A stretch of 45,000 nt of DNA from Prorocentrum cordatum (GCA_963575745.1 CAUYUJ010001742.1:12501-57500), one strand, 5' to 3'. Shown: positions 9,440-18,397, numbered from the stretch's first letter. Numbers and translations are program-made. The notes: generated by a model not told the origin, from the letters alone.

Positions 9440-9765
9440 AAACCTTCCGAGGTCGGCGCGGACCATTTTGATCTGCGCCGGACCCCCTGGCGGCGCCTCC
9501 GGAGCTGCCCCTTGCGCCGGGAGAGGGGGGTCCAGCGTTAAATCGGGCTTGTCCTTCTACAGGAGGATCTTCAAAAATAGTCAAACAAATAGTCTGGGGA
9601 CGATATGTTGAGTATGTTTTGACATATGTTTGTTGTTGTTTGAATATGTTTTGTTTTTCACCCAAAGTCCGCCTGTAGGGGGACATGCCCAACCTAACTC
9701 CAGCGCCGATCCGAAAAATCTGCGGGGGCGTCTGAAATTTCAGGTCTAGTATGCAGTTTTGTTTC
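9440..9765. mobile_element. Rep-F copy 2, interrupted by rep-A copy 2
   Basis: A fold-back element with left arm GGTCGGCGCGGACC...GGACCCCCTGGCGGCGCC and right arm CCAGCGCCGATCC. A complete rep-A element sits within the right arm at 9538-9697. The same nesting, at the same point, is seen at 11427-11750. Confidence 0.55.
9538..9697 (+). mobile_element. Rep-A copy 2, nested, 7/8-bp TSD
   Basis: 160 bp; left end TTAAATCGGGCTTGTCC, right end GGACATGCCCAACCTAA. TSD GTCCAGCG (9530-9537) against CTCCAGCG (9698-9705). Nested in rep-F. Confidence 0.75.
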
Positions 9766-9773
9766 TCTTCCAG

Positions 9774-9987
9774 GAGAGTCCCGCAAGGACGGGGAGACGG
9801 GCTTACCCATGGGCTCCCCCGGCGACTTCCGGTTCAGCGACGTGCCGAAGCCCGAAAATTATTTGCACACGTACCGCGACCTCTACATGAAGGAGCACGT
9901 CACCATGTTGAGCCAGTTGCAGGAGGGAACGCAGCGTTTCTTGAGGATCGGATACGAACAGAAACGCATCAACATAATTCTGGACGC
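9774..9987 (+). CDS. Gene A exon 2 (uncharacterised host protein)
   Basis: One of the best exons in the window. A strong 3' splice site (TGCAGTTTTGTTTCTCTTCCAG) ends at 9773. The frame entered in phase 1 encodes about 71 residues, among them GDFRFSDVPKPENYLHTYRD and EGTQRFLRIGYEQKRINIIL. Codon third positions are mostly G or C, unlike the surrounding introns. For the donor, a GT at 9990 gives the wrong phase for the next exon, whereas a GC donor at 9988 (GCGTAACC) joins 11928 in frame; GC donors are common in dinoflagellates. The peptide looks helical and charged, without a membrane segment. I do not recognise the family. An ATG at 9810 could be an alternative start. Confidence 0.72.
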
Positions 9988-10297
9988 GCGTAACCCACTA
10001 GCCTCTCTCGCTTTTGTTGTTGTTTCTCGCTTAGCGTTTCGCGTCCTCTCTCGCTGTTGTTTCTTTGTCTTTTCGCTTCCTCTCGCTTTCGCACGGTGCC
10101 GCGTAGCCCGTTCGGCATAGCTGCCCCTCACCTGGCTGCCTGACTTTGTGACGCCGCGCGGGTGTCCGCTCGCGGTCGCGATCAAAAAAGTGACCCCACC
10201 AGCCCATCCGAAAAAGATGTCCAGGCGAGCTGCCCTGATCAGGGATGTATAGGAGCATGCAGTGGAATAACGGTCTGGGGAACCTGTCGTACCCCAA
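9988..10297 (+). other. Start of intron 2 of gene A, no repeat recognised
   Basis: Pyrimidine-biased sequence (CTCTCGCTTTTGTTGTTG...) and then mixed sequence. No coding signal. Confidence 0.35.
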
Positions 10298-10392
10298 GAG
10301 GAGGAGGATGAAGGAGGAATCGGGGAGGGGGAGGGAGAAAAAGGAGGAGGGAGGGCGAGGAGGCGGAGCAGGCGGAGGAGGAGGAGGGCAAG
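10298..10392 (+). repeat. GGA-rich purine tract
   Basis: GAGGAGGAGG, GGGGAGGGGGAGGGAG and GGAGGAGGAGG runs immediately before a CTTGG array, the same order as at 252-346. Confidence 0.75.
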
Positions 10393-10585
10393 CAGAATGG
10401 GCAGAGGCCTCTGGGGTGCCTCTCGGAGTCTCTTCGGATGTCTCGTGAGAGCTTCTTGGAGTCCTCTTGGGGCGTATTGGGCGCCCTCGGGAGAGCCTCT
10501 TGGAACCTCTCGATGGTCTCTTCGGAGGCTCTTGGGGGCCTCTTGGGGCACTCTTGGGAGCCATCTCCGTCTTGGAGGAGATTGA
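10393..10585 (+). repeat. Degenerate CTTGG-type array 4
   Basis: CTCTTGG and GCCTCTTGGGG units in plus orientation, followed by a CCCAATTGGGCCCAAAACC block recalling the AT-richer inserts of the other arrays. Confidence 0.6.
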
Positions 10586-10929
10586 GCAAGGAAGGGGCGG
10601 TACCATATTAGACTCCCCCCCAACCAGGGAGCCCAATTGGGCCCAAAACCTCAGTAAAATCCATGCTTTGCGCCTTCTCGCCGAGGCCGTTTGGGACGCT
10701 CCCATCGGTCGCGACCCCCCCTTTCAGACACGGGGGGAGGGAGGAGGAGGGGGAGGGGCAAACCCGTCCCCGAAGGGGAAGGAGGGAGGATGGGAGAGTC
10801 CGGCGATCGCAGACAGGGAGCAAGGGGGCGTGGAGTCGCGACGGGCCCCGTCTTCGTGGGGAGATCGCGGGTGCCCGCGGCCGAGGGAAGCGGCACCGGC
10901 CGCATTTTAAGGAGCGCACCTCGCCCGAC
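10586..10929 (+). other. No gene supported
   Basis: GC-rich and G-run-rich intron sequence. Frames are open on both strands simply from composition. Confidence 0.3.
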
Positions 10930-10987
10930 CTCCTCCTCCTCCTCCTCCTCCTCCTCCTCCTCCTCCTCCTCCTCCTCCTCCTCCTCC
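10930..10987 (+). repeat. (CTC)n microsatellite
   Basis: About 19 uninterrupted CTC units. Confidence 0.9.
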
Positions 10988-11006
10988 AATCCATGGATCG
11001 CTAATC

Positions 11007-11172
11007 GTAAGTCGGGCCAGTCCCTCTACAGGAGGAAGATGCAAGAACAGTCCAGCAAAAATGGTTTGGGCACGATGTGTTGACGATGGTTGGCCACTTC
11101 GGGGGTATTTTTCCTTGAACGGTTGTCGTTTGTCCTGCAACATCCGCCTGTAGGAGGACATGCCCGACCTGG
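11007..11172 (+). mobile_element. Rep-A copy 3, degraded TSD
   Basis: 166 bp; left end GTAAGTCGGGCCAGTCCC, right end GGACATGCCCGACCTGG. Flanks CGCTAATC and CGCTTGTC match at 6 of 8 positions. Confidence 0.75.
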
Positions 11173-11216
11173 CGCTTGTCCTCGTTTGCGCGCCCCCGAG
11201 AGAGGGAACGCTTCAA

Positions 11217-11415
11217 GCCTGATGATGTTCCAACCTACTTTAGCCTTCATCACCAGAAAGAACCTCGAGCACCAGGACAGTACCGGAGCCGGAGGGCCTT
11301 CGCGTGTCGGGCCCTGGGAGGCGAAACTCGCTCGGCACTGCTTCGCTACTCCTGTGGGTGCTCGAGATCAGTTCTGGGCTGTGGTCCTCGAGTGCGAGGG
11401 GAGCAGCAGAATCCG
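11217..11415 (+). repeat. Rep-C copy 3
   Basis: Opens CCTGATGATGTTCCAACCTA, TTAGCCTTCATCACCAGAAA, followed by the GGGTGCTCGAGATCAGTTC and GTGGTCCTCGAGTGCGAGG blocks shared with copy 1. Confidence 0.7.
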
Positions 11416-11426
11416 AGCCACGCACG

Positions 11427-11750
11427 CGCAGAGGGCCTCTGGTCTTCGGAGGTCCGCGCGGACTCTGCGCGGAGCGGCGCCGGATCCCCGCCTCCCTGGC
11501 GCGCGCGGGCGCGCCAGAGGGCTCCGGCGTGAGGTCGGGCACGTCCCTCTGCAGGAGGAATATCCAGAAACAGTAAGAGAACGTAGTCTGGGGAAGATGT
11601 TTAACTTTTTGGAGCCGCTGTGAACAATTGTTGCGTATTCGCTATTTGTCGACCACGGTCCGCCTGTGGGAGGGCATGCCCGACCTAGCTCCAGCGCCGA
11701 ACCGCGGAGTCCGCGCGGACCTCCGAGAGTGTACGCTTCTGCCGTCTCTC
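11427..11750. mobile_element. Rep-F copy 3, interrupted by rep-A copy 4
   Basis: The left arm (CTTCGGAGGTCCGCGCGGAC) mirrors the right arm (GTCCGCGCGGACCTCCGAGA); the centre is rich in GGCGCGCG palindromes. Rep-A copy 4 sits in the right arm at the same point as in copy 2. Confidence 0.6.
11530..11688 (+). mobile_element. Rep-A copy 4, nested, 7/8-bp TSD
   Basis: 159 bp; left end TGAGGTCGGGCACGTCCC, right end GGGCATGCCCGACCTAG. TSD CTCCGGCG (11522-11529) against CTCCAGCG (11689-11696). Confidence 0.8.
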
Positions 11751-11762
11751 GCTCCTCTAGCT

Positions 11763-11921
11763 TCAAGTCGGGCACGTCCCTCTGCAGGATGGAGATTCGA
11801 AAAGAGTCCAGAAATAGTCGGGGGACGATGTTTTGACTATTGTTGAAGATGTTTGAGCATTCTTCGGCTATTTTTCATGTTTCGTCCAAAATCCGCCTGT
11901 AGGAGGGCGTGCCCGACCTAA
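11763..11921 (+). mobile_element. Rep-A copy 5, exact 8-bp TSD, sits on a 3' splice site
   Basis: 159 bp; left end TCAAGTCGGGCACGTCCC, right end GGGCGTGCCCGACCTAA. Exact TSD CTCTAGCT (11755-11762 and 11922-11929). The TSD contains the AG that defines gene A exon 3, so the insertion duplicated a splice acceptor and moved the polypyrimidine tract (TTCTGCCGTCTCTCGCTC) 167 bp upstream of the exon. Confidence 0.88.
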
Positions 11922-11927
11922 CTCTAG

Positions 11928-11994
11928 CTGGAGGAGCCTGTTCGACGAGAATTTCATGGCGAACGCGCAGATATCGTCAGGCTTCCACTACCCA
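11928..11994 (+). CDS. Gene A exon 3
   Basis: 67-nt exon between the AG of the rep-A copy 5 TSD (11926-11927) and a GT donor (GTGAGC) at 11995. Entered in phase 2, it reads WRSLFDENFMANAQISSGF and ends in phase 0, compatible with the phase-0 start of the exon at 12288 and, through a GC donor, with exon 2. Without the insertion the acceptor would have had an excellent pyrimidine tract; now rep-A sequence precedes it. Whether the exon is still spliced normally is therefore open. Family not recognised. Confidence 0.62.
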
Positions 11995-12287
11995 GTGAGC
12001 GGGGGCTCTTAGAGGGGGGGTTGTCCCGAGGAGGGAGCAGGGAACGACTTCGGCTGGATGTTTACCGTCCTTGCCGTTCAGCTGTCCAATCGAGGGCGCA
12101 ACCGCGAGGCATCATCGCCGCGCGCGACGCCGAGCATGATGTCTTTTAGGGAGGTGATTCGTATGTTGCACAGGTAGTCGTCTTCGTTGTTTCACAGTCT
12201 TCGTGTCCGTCCCCATTAATGGGATGGGCGTGCGGCCCTTCGAGTCGCCTGGCCAGACTTGCCCCGCCTTCACGCCCACCCCCCGAG

Positions 12288-12464
12288 GTGAGAACGCAGT
12301 ACGCCACCCTCCACATGCAGCTGCGGGTGAACTCGGGCTCCGTGTGCAGGGAGGATGGCCGCGGCGTCGAGGTGAGCACGCTGATAGACACTCTGAAGCA
12401 GGACCGGAACACCTTCGAGCGGGACTCGGAGCCGATGCGCTACCACGTGACGGAGAACGTCAAG
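12288..12464 (+). CDS. Gene A exon 4
   Basis: 177 nt, 59 complete codons. The acceptor is ACGCCCACCCCCCGAG, ending at 12287; the donor is GTTCGC at 12465. Phase 0 at both ends. The peptide begins VRTQYATLHMQLRVNSG and ends EPMRYHVTENVK; it is charged, probably mixed alpha/beta, with no signal or membrane segment. Third codon positions are strongly GC-biased up to the proposed donor and much less so beyond it, which supports the boundary even though the frame stays open to 12791. I do not recognise the family. Confidence 0.72.
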
Positions 12465-12575
12465 GTTCGCCATGAATCAGAGGAGAGCGCGTTGGCTTTC
12501 GGGGCCCCCTCGTCGCGTCGCTATGGCTGGACGCAACTCGGAAGAGTTGTGCATCTGGACACTGGGAGGGGTCAG

Positions 12576-12772
12576 TCGGGCCGAACGAAAGGGATGAATA
12601 GGGAAAGGGGGGGGTGCAAAATCTGCGGCATGCAGCTGGTTCCGGCCCCGCCGCTGGGCCCATTCCTCGATACATGGGCGCCTCCAGGCGCCGGGAGGCG
12701 CTGGGAAAATCAGCTGCGTGAGCTGATTCTCTACCTCACCCTTTGCTATCCCCCCCCTGTCGTTCCCCCCGA
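12576..12772 (+). mobile_element. Rep-D copy 1, TIR element with exact 5-bp TSD
   Basis: 197 bp, starting TCGGGCCGAACGAAAGGG and ending CTGTCGTTCCCCCCGA. Exact TSD GTCAG (12571-12575 and 12773-12777). The interior holds the palindrome AATCAGCTGCGTGAGCTGATT core (arms AATCAGCT/AGCTGATT) and GCGGCATGCAGCTGGTT, both shared with the copy at 41795-41989. No open frame. It lies in the intron after gene A exon 4. Confidence 0.85.
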
Positions 12773-12949
12773 GTCAGGGGGCCGATGTTGAGCTGCCGCT
12801 GTCTCCACTGGCCTCCGAGCGAAGGACAGGGGTCCTGAGAGAGAGACGGGCCCCGAGGTTTCTCGACGGTCTCGGGCCCATCGGGGCCCCACTTGGTTGG
12901 GCCCCGCGCGCCGTCTGAGAACATGTCTTGGATCGCAGGCCGAGTGGTT

Positions 12950-13120
12950 GACACCAACACCAGTATCGGCGGTGTGCCTCCACCGAGGGAAGGAGGTCCC
13001 GATCTCGGTGATGGCGGTAATGATTCTGGCTTCCAAGGTGGCCGAAAGATTACCACCAACACCGAAAGCTAGGATCATCTTCCCCCTGTGGAGGCAGCCC
13101 CCTGTGTTGGTGTTGGTGCC
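12950..13120. mobile_element. Rep-S: inverted-repeat element
   Basis: The left arm GACACCAACACCAG...GTGTGCCTCCACCGAGGG is the imperfect reverse of the right arm TCCCCCTGTGGAGGCAGCC...GTGTTGGTGTTGGTGCC (about 32 of 40 paired). A further palindrome CCATTTCCAGG/CCTCCAAATGG follows directly. Single copy in this window. Confidence 0.5.
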
Positions 13121-13545
13121 CATTTCCAGGCCTCCAAATGGATGAACCATGAACATCGATCTGCTAGTAATGTGCTGCATCCGTTGCTAAGTTCAGCGTC
13201 CGCTTCTAGGTATTTGGCGACGGCCATCGTCGTGAAATGCATCGTGGTCTTCGACGTCTCGAGCCGGAGATTGACTACGGAACTGATTTGCACCAAAGTT
13301 GATTTCGCCGCTGGGTCTATTGCACAATTTTACACTGTTCGTAGACTGCGAAAATCCGACGTGTTGCCTTGCAGATCCTGCGGACATGCATTGCTGGGGC
13401 AAGCCAACTCCGTAGTCGACCTCCCACTCGAACGCCCCAACGCCCGAAGAAGGAGGCGCGGCCTCCCGAAGCCGAGGGCGCACCGCGCTGAAGAGCAGAA
13501 GGCACCGCCTCCCCTCCGCCCCGCGCTCAGTGGCCCGCCCCCCCC
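13121..13545 (+). other. Intron sequence, no gene seen
   Basis: More balanced composition than its surroundings but without splice-bounded coding sequence or recognised repeats. Confidence 0.3.
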
Positions 13546-13685
13546 CTCTTCTTCCTCCTTTTCCTCTTTCTCCTCCTCCTCCCTCCTCCTCCTCCTCCTT
13601 TTCCTCCTCCTTCTCCTCCCCCCCTCCTCCTTCTCCTCCTCCCCTCCTCCTCCTCCTCCCCTTCCTCCTCCTCCTCCTCCTCCTT
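13546..13685 (+). repeat. CTC/CTT microsatellite
   Basis: About 140 bp of imperfect CTC/CTT units. A GC-rich open stretch at 13690-13850 follows, which could be an exon but lacks convincing boundaries; it ends in a run of about 14 C at 13855-13869. Confidence 0.85.
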
Positions 13686-13896
13686 GCTCTGCGGGCGCGG
13701 GGGCGGCGGCCACGCCAGCCGCACCACCCGTGCTGCACGCGGGGGCGCGCGACGGCCGCTGGCGCTCGCGCCCAACCGCGCCCCGCCGGGTTGCCGTGCG
13801 GAAGGGCGCCGTGCTCTTATGCATTGCTTCGCCGATCGGTGCGGGGCCCCCTCCTCCCCCCCCCCCCCACTAGACCGGATATTTTGAAAGGGGGCA

Positions 13897-14065
13897 ACAG
13901 TCAGGAAGGGAACAAACACACAGACACAATGAATCGTCGATTCCGGGAAAAGATGGGAAAATATGGGAAGTGGGGGGGGAAGACAAAACCCCAGGAGATA
14001 TTGGAAAATATGGGGACTCCTTTTATTTGCGTGAATTTGTTAGTGTGTCCCAGGGCCCCTTTAAA
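13897..14065 (+). repeat. Rep-N copy 4
   Basis: Best-preserved copy: from GTCAGGAAGGGAACAAACAC to GTGTCCCAGGGCCCCT, with ACAATGAATCGTCGATTCC and AAAATATGGGAAGTGGGG inside. Confidence 0.7.
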
Positions 14066-14499
14066 TAGGGCCGTTCAAGCGGTCAGAAAAACGAAGGCCG
14101 TTCAGAGGGTCAAATGATCGGTTGACCGCACTGAGTGCATGCCGCCATGACACAGGCGGCGCGGCCATGCCGATCATTGGCGGCTGCTTCTGGCGACCGG
14201 TCAGGACCCCCCCTCCCGGTCAGGATTCATGTCGACTCCTCCGGTTCGATGCGAATCGATTTCGACGGCTTCCGATTCCAGCTCGGTTGGGCGAGGCTCT
14301 ACTTGAGTCTACGAGTGCTCTTTCACGAGAATCAACGCCGATGGTATCGCACGCGTCTCCACCTGCAGAGCCTAGCAATAGAGAGAGGGGAGGGAAATAA
14401 GCTTGGAGGGAGGAGGGGTGTCAGGCGGGAACGGAAAGGGAAGCGTGGGGGATGCAACGGGAGGGTGAACGGAGGCTGGACAGGGGAGGAGAGAGGTCA
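14066..14499 (+). other. No gene supported; purine-rich end
   Basis: Mixed sequence, with an open frame at 14210-14395 lacking credible splice sites, then a G/A-rich run from 14385 that leads into a CTTGG array. Confidence 0.3.
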
Positions 14500-15150
14500 G
14501 ACTTGGGGCTCTCTTGGGAGCCTCTGGGGGCCCTCTGGGGCCGTTTGGGGGCCCTCTTGGGGGGCCTCTTGGGCCGTCCTGGGCCGTCGGAAGCCCTTGA
14601 AGGCGAGAACCCAAAAACAACCTTCAACAACTGTTGGGAAGTCAGTGTTTTGGGCCTCTGGGTACTGTGGGGGCCCTGCTGGTCCTTCTTGGGACCCTCC
14701 TGGGCCGTCTGGAGGGCTTTGGCCGTCTTGAGGTTTTCCTTGGGGTCTTCTTGGGGCCCTATTGGGATTCACTCGGGGCCCACTTGGGGCCCTCTGTTGC
14801 CGTCGTCGGGCTCTCTTGGGGCGCCTTGGGGCCCCCTCAGGGGCCGTCCTGGGCCATCGGAAGCCCGAAAAGGCGAGAATCCCAAACAACTTACAAAAAC
14901 CTTAGGAGCATCAATGTTGTTGGCCTCCTCAGGCCCTCTGGGGGGTCCTCAGAAGGGCCTGTGAGGCCACCTTCGGGCCCCCTGAGATCCTCGCAAGGCC
15001 ATCGTAGGCCATCTTGGAGCGCTCTTGGGCGGTCTTGGCTCTCTGGGAGCTCTCTTGGAGCCATCTTGGACCTCTTCTCGAGGCTATCTTGCAATATCGA
15101 AGGCAGTTTTGGGCGCCTATTGGGCCGTCTTGGGGACAGGCTCGCGTGTT
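14500..15150 (+). repeat. Degenerate CTTGG-type array 5
   Basis: Plus-oriented CTCTTGGGGGCC units. Two closely related AT-richer inserts: 14585-14655 and 14855-14930 share GGAAGCCC, GGCGAGAA(C/T)CC, AACAACTT and a final GTTGTTGGCCTC or GTTTTGGGCCTC. These two give the clearest view of the insert. Confidence 0.7.
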
Positions 15151-15319
15151 TACACTGGTTTGCGCCCCCTACGCCCCTAATTACCCTGGACCCCTCCTCA
15201 GAGGGCTTCGCCGCAACTCAAAGTCATCACGTGTACACCGTTCTTTCCGTCACCTGGGCTGGCACGGGAACGGAAGGAGCGTTTCAGAAATTTGCCCGAG
15301 ATGGTTCATAGCATCGTTC

Positions 15320-15690
15320 TTTCTTGGAAGCCTTGATGGTACGAGGTGTTGCATCACCGCTAGCTGTTGGTAGCCGTGGTGTTAAGGGTTTTTGCCGTTT
15401 CTGTTCCCTCTTTGGAGCCTTGGTGTTAAGAGTTTGTCACGTCACCATGGTGTGTGTCTTGGGAGCCTTGGTGATCAGAGTGTGTAAAGTCACCGTTCGC
15501 TCTTGGGAGCCTTGGTGCTAAGAGGTTGTCACGTCTTTCTGGTCTCTTGGGAGCCTTGGTGCTCGGCGCTTTTACGTGACCGCTCGCTCTCGGGAGCCCC
15601 GGTTTTAACAATTGTTCACGTCACAGCTCGCTCTTGGGAGCTCTGGTGTTACGAGCTTGTCACATCAATGTGAGCTCTTGGGAGCCTCTG
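15320..15690 (+). repeat. Minisatellite, about 44-bp unit, 9 copies
   Basis: Recurring CTCTTGGGAGCCTTGGTG followed by AAGAG(T)TTGTCACGTCACC; unit starts are near 15325, 15368, 15413, 15461, 15504, 15549, 15591, 15635 and 15680. Positions 15151-15319 hold no recognised feature. Confidence 0.75.
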
Positions 15691-15995
15691 TTGTTTGCCG
15701 TCTCCAGGCCTTCTTGGAAGACCTGTTGGGGCCCTTTTGGACCCTTTGTCCTAGGGCTCCGTTGGGGCGTCTTGGGGCGTCTTGGAGAGCGTTGGCCGTC
15801 TTGGAGTTTTCTTTGGGGCCTCTTGGAGCTCTCGTGGGAGCCTCGCCCTCTTGGGCAGTCCTGGGGCTCTCTGGACCCGGCTGGGGGCCCTCATGAGGCG
15901 CTTCGGGGCCCTCCTGGGGACATCTTGGGCCGTCTTGGGACGATATTGCGGGCCTCTTGGGCCGTCCTGGGTTGCCTGGAATGTCTGGTGCGCAG
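15691..15995 (+). repeat. Degenerate CTTGG-type array 6
   Basis: Continues from the minisatellite with CTTGGGGCGTCTTGG and GGCCGTCTTGGGAC units. Confidence 0.6.
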
Positions 15996-16146
15996 GCCAA
16001 TCGCGAGCAGTCCCACGTTTTCACCGAGCCCGAAAAAGTGTCCGACTCAGCCCCCCTTGTGCGCCCGAGCTGGGCCCGAGGCCGCCCCCAGAGGCCCAGG
16101 CGCGAGCACCCTCGCGTTGGGTCGCAGCTCCCTCGGAATTCCACTC
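15996..16146 (+). other. No gene seen
   Basis: GC-rich intron sequence. Confidence 0.25.
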
Positions 16147-16210
16147 GCAGCGGGGAGGAGGAGGAGGAGGAGGAGGAGGAGAAGGAGGGGAAGGAGGGGG
16201 AGGAGGGTTT
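16147..16210 (+). repeat. GGA microsatellite
   Basis: GAGGAGGAGG units with two AAG interruptions. Confidence 0.8.
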
Positions 16211-17606
16211 CGGGACCGGTCTGCGCCTCGATTTGGGGCTCAAGTGGAGTCGGGCGAGTGGCAATGGGGGGTGACTTGGATGGGGGGGTGATGAGAGAAG
16301 GAGCCCTTCGGGGCCCCTCTTGGAGCCAGCAGGGCGCAAAGGGGGCCCTGGAGTGCCCTTTTAGGGTTTTTGCTTCACCCCCCATGGGGTCACCCCCACT
16401 GCCACCCGCCCGACTGGGCCCAGAATTGTTCAGCAGAACTCTAGTTTTGAAACGGGGCCTGCATTGCGTCAGCAGCGGCATGCTCAAGAACATTCCTCGT
16501 GAGGGGTGTGGGCAGTGTTCTGCATCGTTGCGCGTACTCCGCTGGGCGACAGTACCCCCCAGCGGCGCGAGGTCCATCCCAAAGGGGCCCAAGATGGCTG
16601 GAACACAGCCCGAAAGAGGCTAACAAGGGCCCAGAAGGGCCCCGCCCCGACTTGAGTTCAGACAGGGGCGAAAATTGGCCCGAGGCGGCCCAGCGGGCGT
16701 CTGAACGGCCCAATCGCGAGCACCCCCGCGGTGGGCTTCTCTTGCATTGAAGACGGGCCGACATTTGGGCCTGTTTTGGGGTTCTTCGGGGTGTGGAATC
16801 AGATCCAGAATCGTCGAAAAGTGGCCCTGGAGCTCGTCCACAAACGGCGGCGAAAGTTGCTGCGAGCTGCTCTGGAGGAGCCCGAATGTGAGCTAGAAGA
16901 CGTGTCCAGGCGGTCCCCGAGAGGCTAGCATCATCAAACGCCATAGGGTTTCGTTATGCTTTTGAATGCACCAGGTTGCTGACGGAGTTGGGCCCAGGAG
17001 GCACTCTGGAGGGCCCGGGGCTTCGAGTTTATGGAGACGGAGACGGGTCCAGGCGGGGCCCAAGAAGAGCTGAAAAGCTTATTGGAAACAGTCTAAGCTT
17101 CGAGCTCTTCTTGGACGCCGTGGAGACCGAAAGTGAGGCGGGATGCAGACGGGCGGCGGAATGGCGGAGGCCTCGGGGCGGGGAGGGGGGAAGCCACAGC
17201 ATTGCATCCCAGGGAGCGTGTTTGTTGAAGCGCTGCCAAGACGAAGAAGGGGAGCAGGCTAAAAATGCGCGCGCTCCTAAAGGAATGGGAGATTGCTGCC
17301 TCTTGGGGCCCCTGTGTGGTCATCTGTCAGCAGTCGTGTGCCGTCTTTGAGGCAGCGTGGGCCGCCTTGGAGCCATCTTGGACCGTCGTAAGTTCGCCCG
17401 GGCCGACTCGACGTCTCTGCGACTGTCTTGGCGCTCTGTTTGGACAGTCTAGGAGCTTGTCGGGGACTCCAGAGGCCTGACGAGCTCGGGGCCCCCGGCA
17501 GCCCCCCCCGCTCCCCTTCCCGTCCAACGGCATTTCGGACCACAGAGGAGGGGGAAGGGGCAGTGGGGCAGCAAAGTGTCTCACGCGCCCTGTCGCCCCC
17601 GGGCAG
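16211..17606 (+). other. Long intron segment of gene A, no gene supported
   Basis: About 1.4 kb of GC-rich sequence with GGCCC-rich stretches (16,280-16,730). Two short open frames, around 16,780-16,920 (Arg/Lys/Glu-rich) and 16,975-17,140, could be decayed exons, but neither has a convincing acceptor-donor pair. Confidence 0.3.
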
Positions 17607-17636
17607 GCGGGTGTCGGCGGATTTGTCCAGATTCTG
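17607..17636 (+). CDS. Gene A possible micro-exon 5
   Basis: 30 nt, phase 0 at both ends, between the acceptor CTGTCGCCCCCGGGCAG and the donor GTGAGC at 17637. Reads AGVGGFVQIL. It is followed by a 54-nt intron with a C-rich tract and then the next micro-exon, so the joined peptide FVQILQRWARVTC is plausible. Too short to stand alone. Confidence 0.3.
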
Positions 17637-17690
17637 GTGAGCTCACTTGTGTGGCAGCTCCCCTCCCCCCCGTTCCGCCGCCGCCTCGAG

Positions 17691-17716
17691 CAGCGCTGGG
17701 CCAGAGTGACGTGCAG
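17691..17716 (+). CDS. Gene A possible micro-exon 6
   Basis: 26 nt between the acceptor GTTCCGCCGCCGCCTCGAG and a very good donor (CAG/GTGCGT) at 17717. Reads QRWARVTC and ends in phase 2, compatible with an acceptor at 18166-18167. Confidence 0.3.
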
Positions 17717-17869
17717 GTGCGTCCCGGCCTGCGCGGAGTCCGGAGATTTCGTTCCGGGCCGCGCGCGCCCTCCGTGCAAGCAAGCTCGCCAAAACCCGCT
17801 CCCAGGACACGCCTCCCTCCGGACCCGCGCCCTTCACCTCGGCACCGCTCCATCGAAGAGTAGGCTTGA

Positions 17870-17948
17870 TCATCTTGAGAAAACACGCGCACGAAGCCGA
17901 GAGACGCACGGGGACGAGCGACGACGTCCGAGCGATGGCGAGCGATAT
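17870..17948 (+). repeat. Rep-B, 3' half only
   Basis: ACACGCGCACGAAGCCGAGA and the right end GACGTCCGAGCGATGGCGAG, the same half preserved at 8214-8284. Confidence 0.55.
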
Positions 17949-17994
17949 CCGAGCGACAGGGGAGGGCCAGAGCGAGGAAGAGGGGGAGGGCCAG

Positions 17995-18165
17995 AGGAGG
18001 AGGAGGAGGAGGAGGAGGGAGAGGAGGCGGAGGCGGAGGAGGGGGAGGGGGAGGGGGAGGAGGGGGAAGAGGAGGAGGAAGAGAAGGAGGAGGAGGAGGA
18101 GGAGGAGGAGGAGGAAAACGAGGAGGAGAACGAGGAGGAAGGAAGAGGAGGGAGGAAGAGGAGGG
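17995..18165 (+). repeat. GAG/GGA microsatellite
   Basis: About 170 bp of purine units lying directly upstream of gene A exon 7, where a pyrimidine tract would normally be expected. Confidence 0.85.
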
Positions 18166-18167
18166 AG

Positions 18168-18397
18168 GGAGTCGCGGCAAGAGGTCTCGCTCCTTGCGGC
18201 CGCCAACGAGTACGAGGAGCAGCGGGACGAGAGCGCGCACCGGCACGTGGCGCCCCTGGCCTTCGAGCTGGGCCGCACCAGCATGCCGACCATCCAGGAC
18301 GCGGGCGAGGACGAGGAGGAGGCGGCCGAGAAGGACATCAAGCGGGCGAGCAAGACGAGGATCGGCATGGAACATAATGGTGCATGTTCGGGGAGAC
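18168..18397 (+). CDS. Gene A exon 7
   Basis: An open, strongly GC3-biased frame follows the GAG tract. Entered in phase 2 it continues in frame from micro-exon 6. It contains EVSLLAAANEYEEQRDESAH, then FELGRTSMPTIQDAG and an acidic-basic run (EDEEEAAEKDIKRASK), so a charged, helical, probably cytosolic or nuclear segment. The acceptor is uncertain because any AG in the GAG tract could serve. A good GT donor (GTAAGA) lies at 18398, inside the TIR of rep-R copy 1 that starts at 18388; if used, the last few codons come from the transposon. Family not recognised. Confidence 0.5.

Noticed and set aside
12465-12791. Extending gene A exon 4 to the end of its open frame
   Set aside because: GC bias at third positions falls after the GT at 12465 and the frame runs into rep-D; the shorter exon is better supported.
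15320-15690. Regularly spaced repeats considered as a CRISPR array
   Set aside because: The units are contiguous and imperfect with no unique spacers, and the genome is eukaryotic.
16760-17140. Arg/Lys/Glu-rich exon candidates in the gene A intron
   Set aside because: No acceptor-donor pair of reasonable quality and codon bias is weak.
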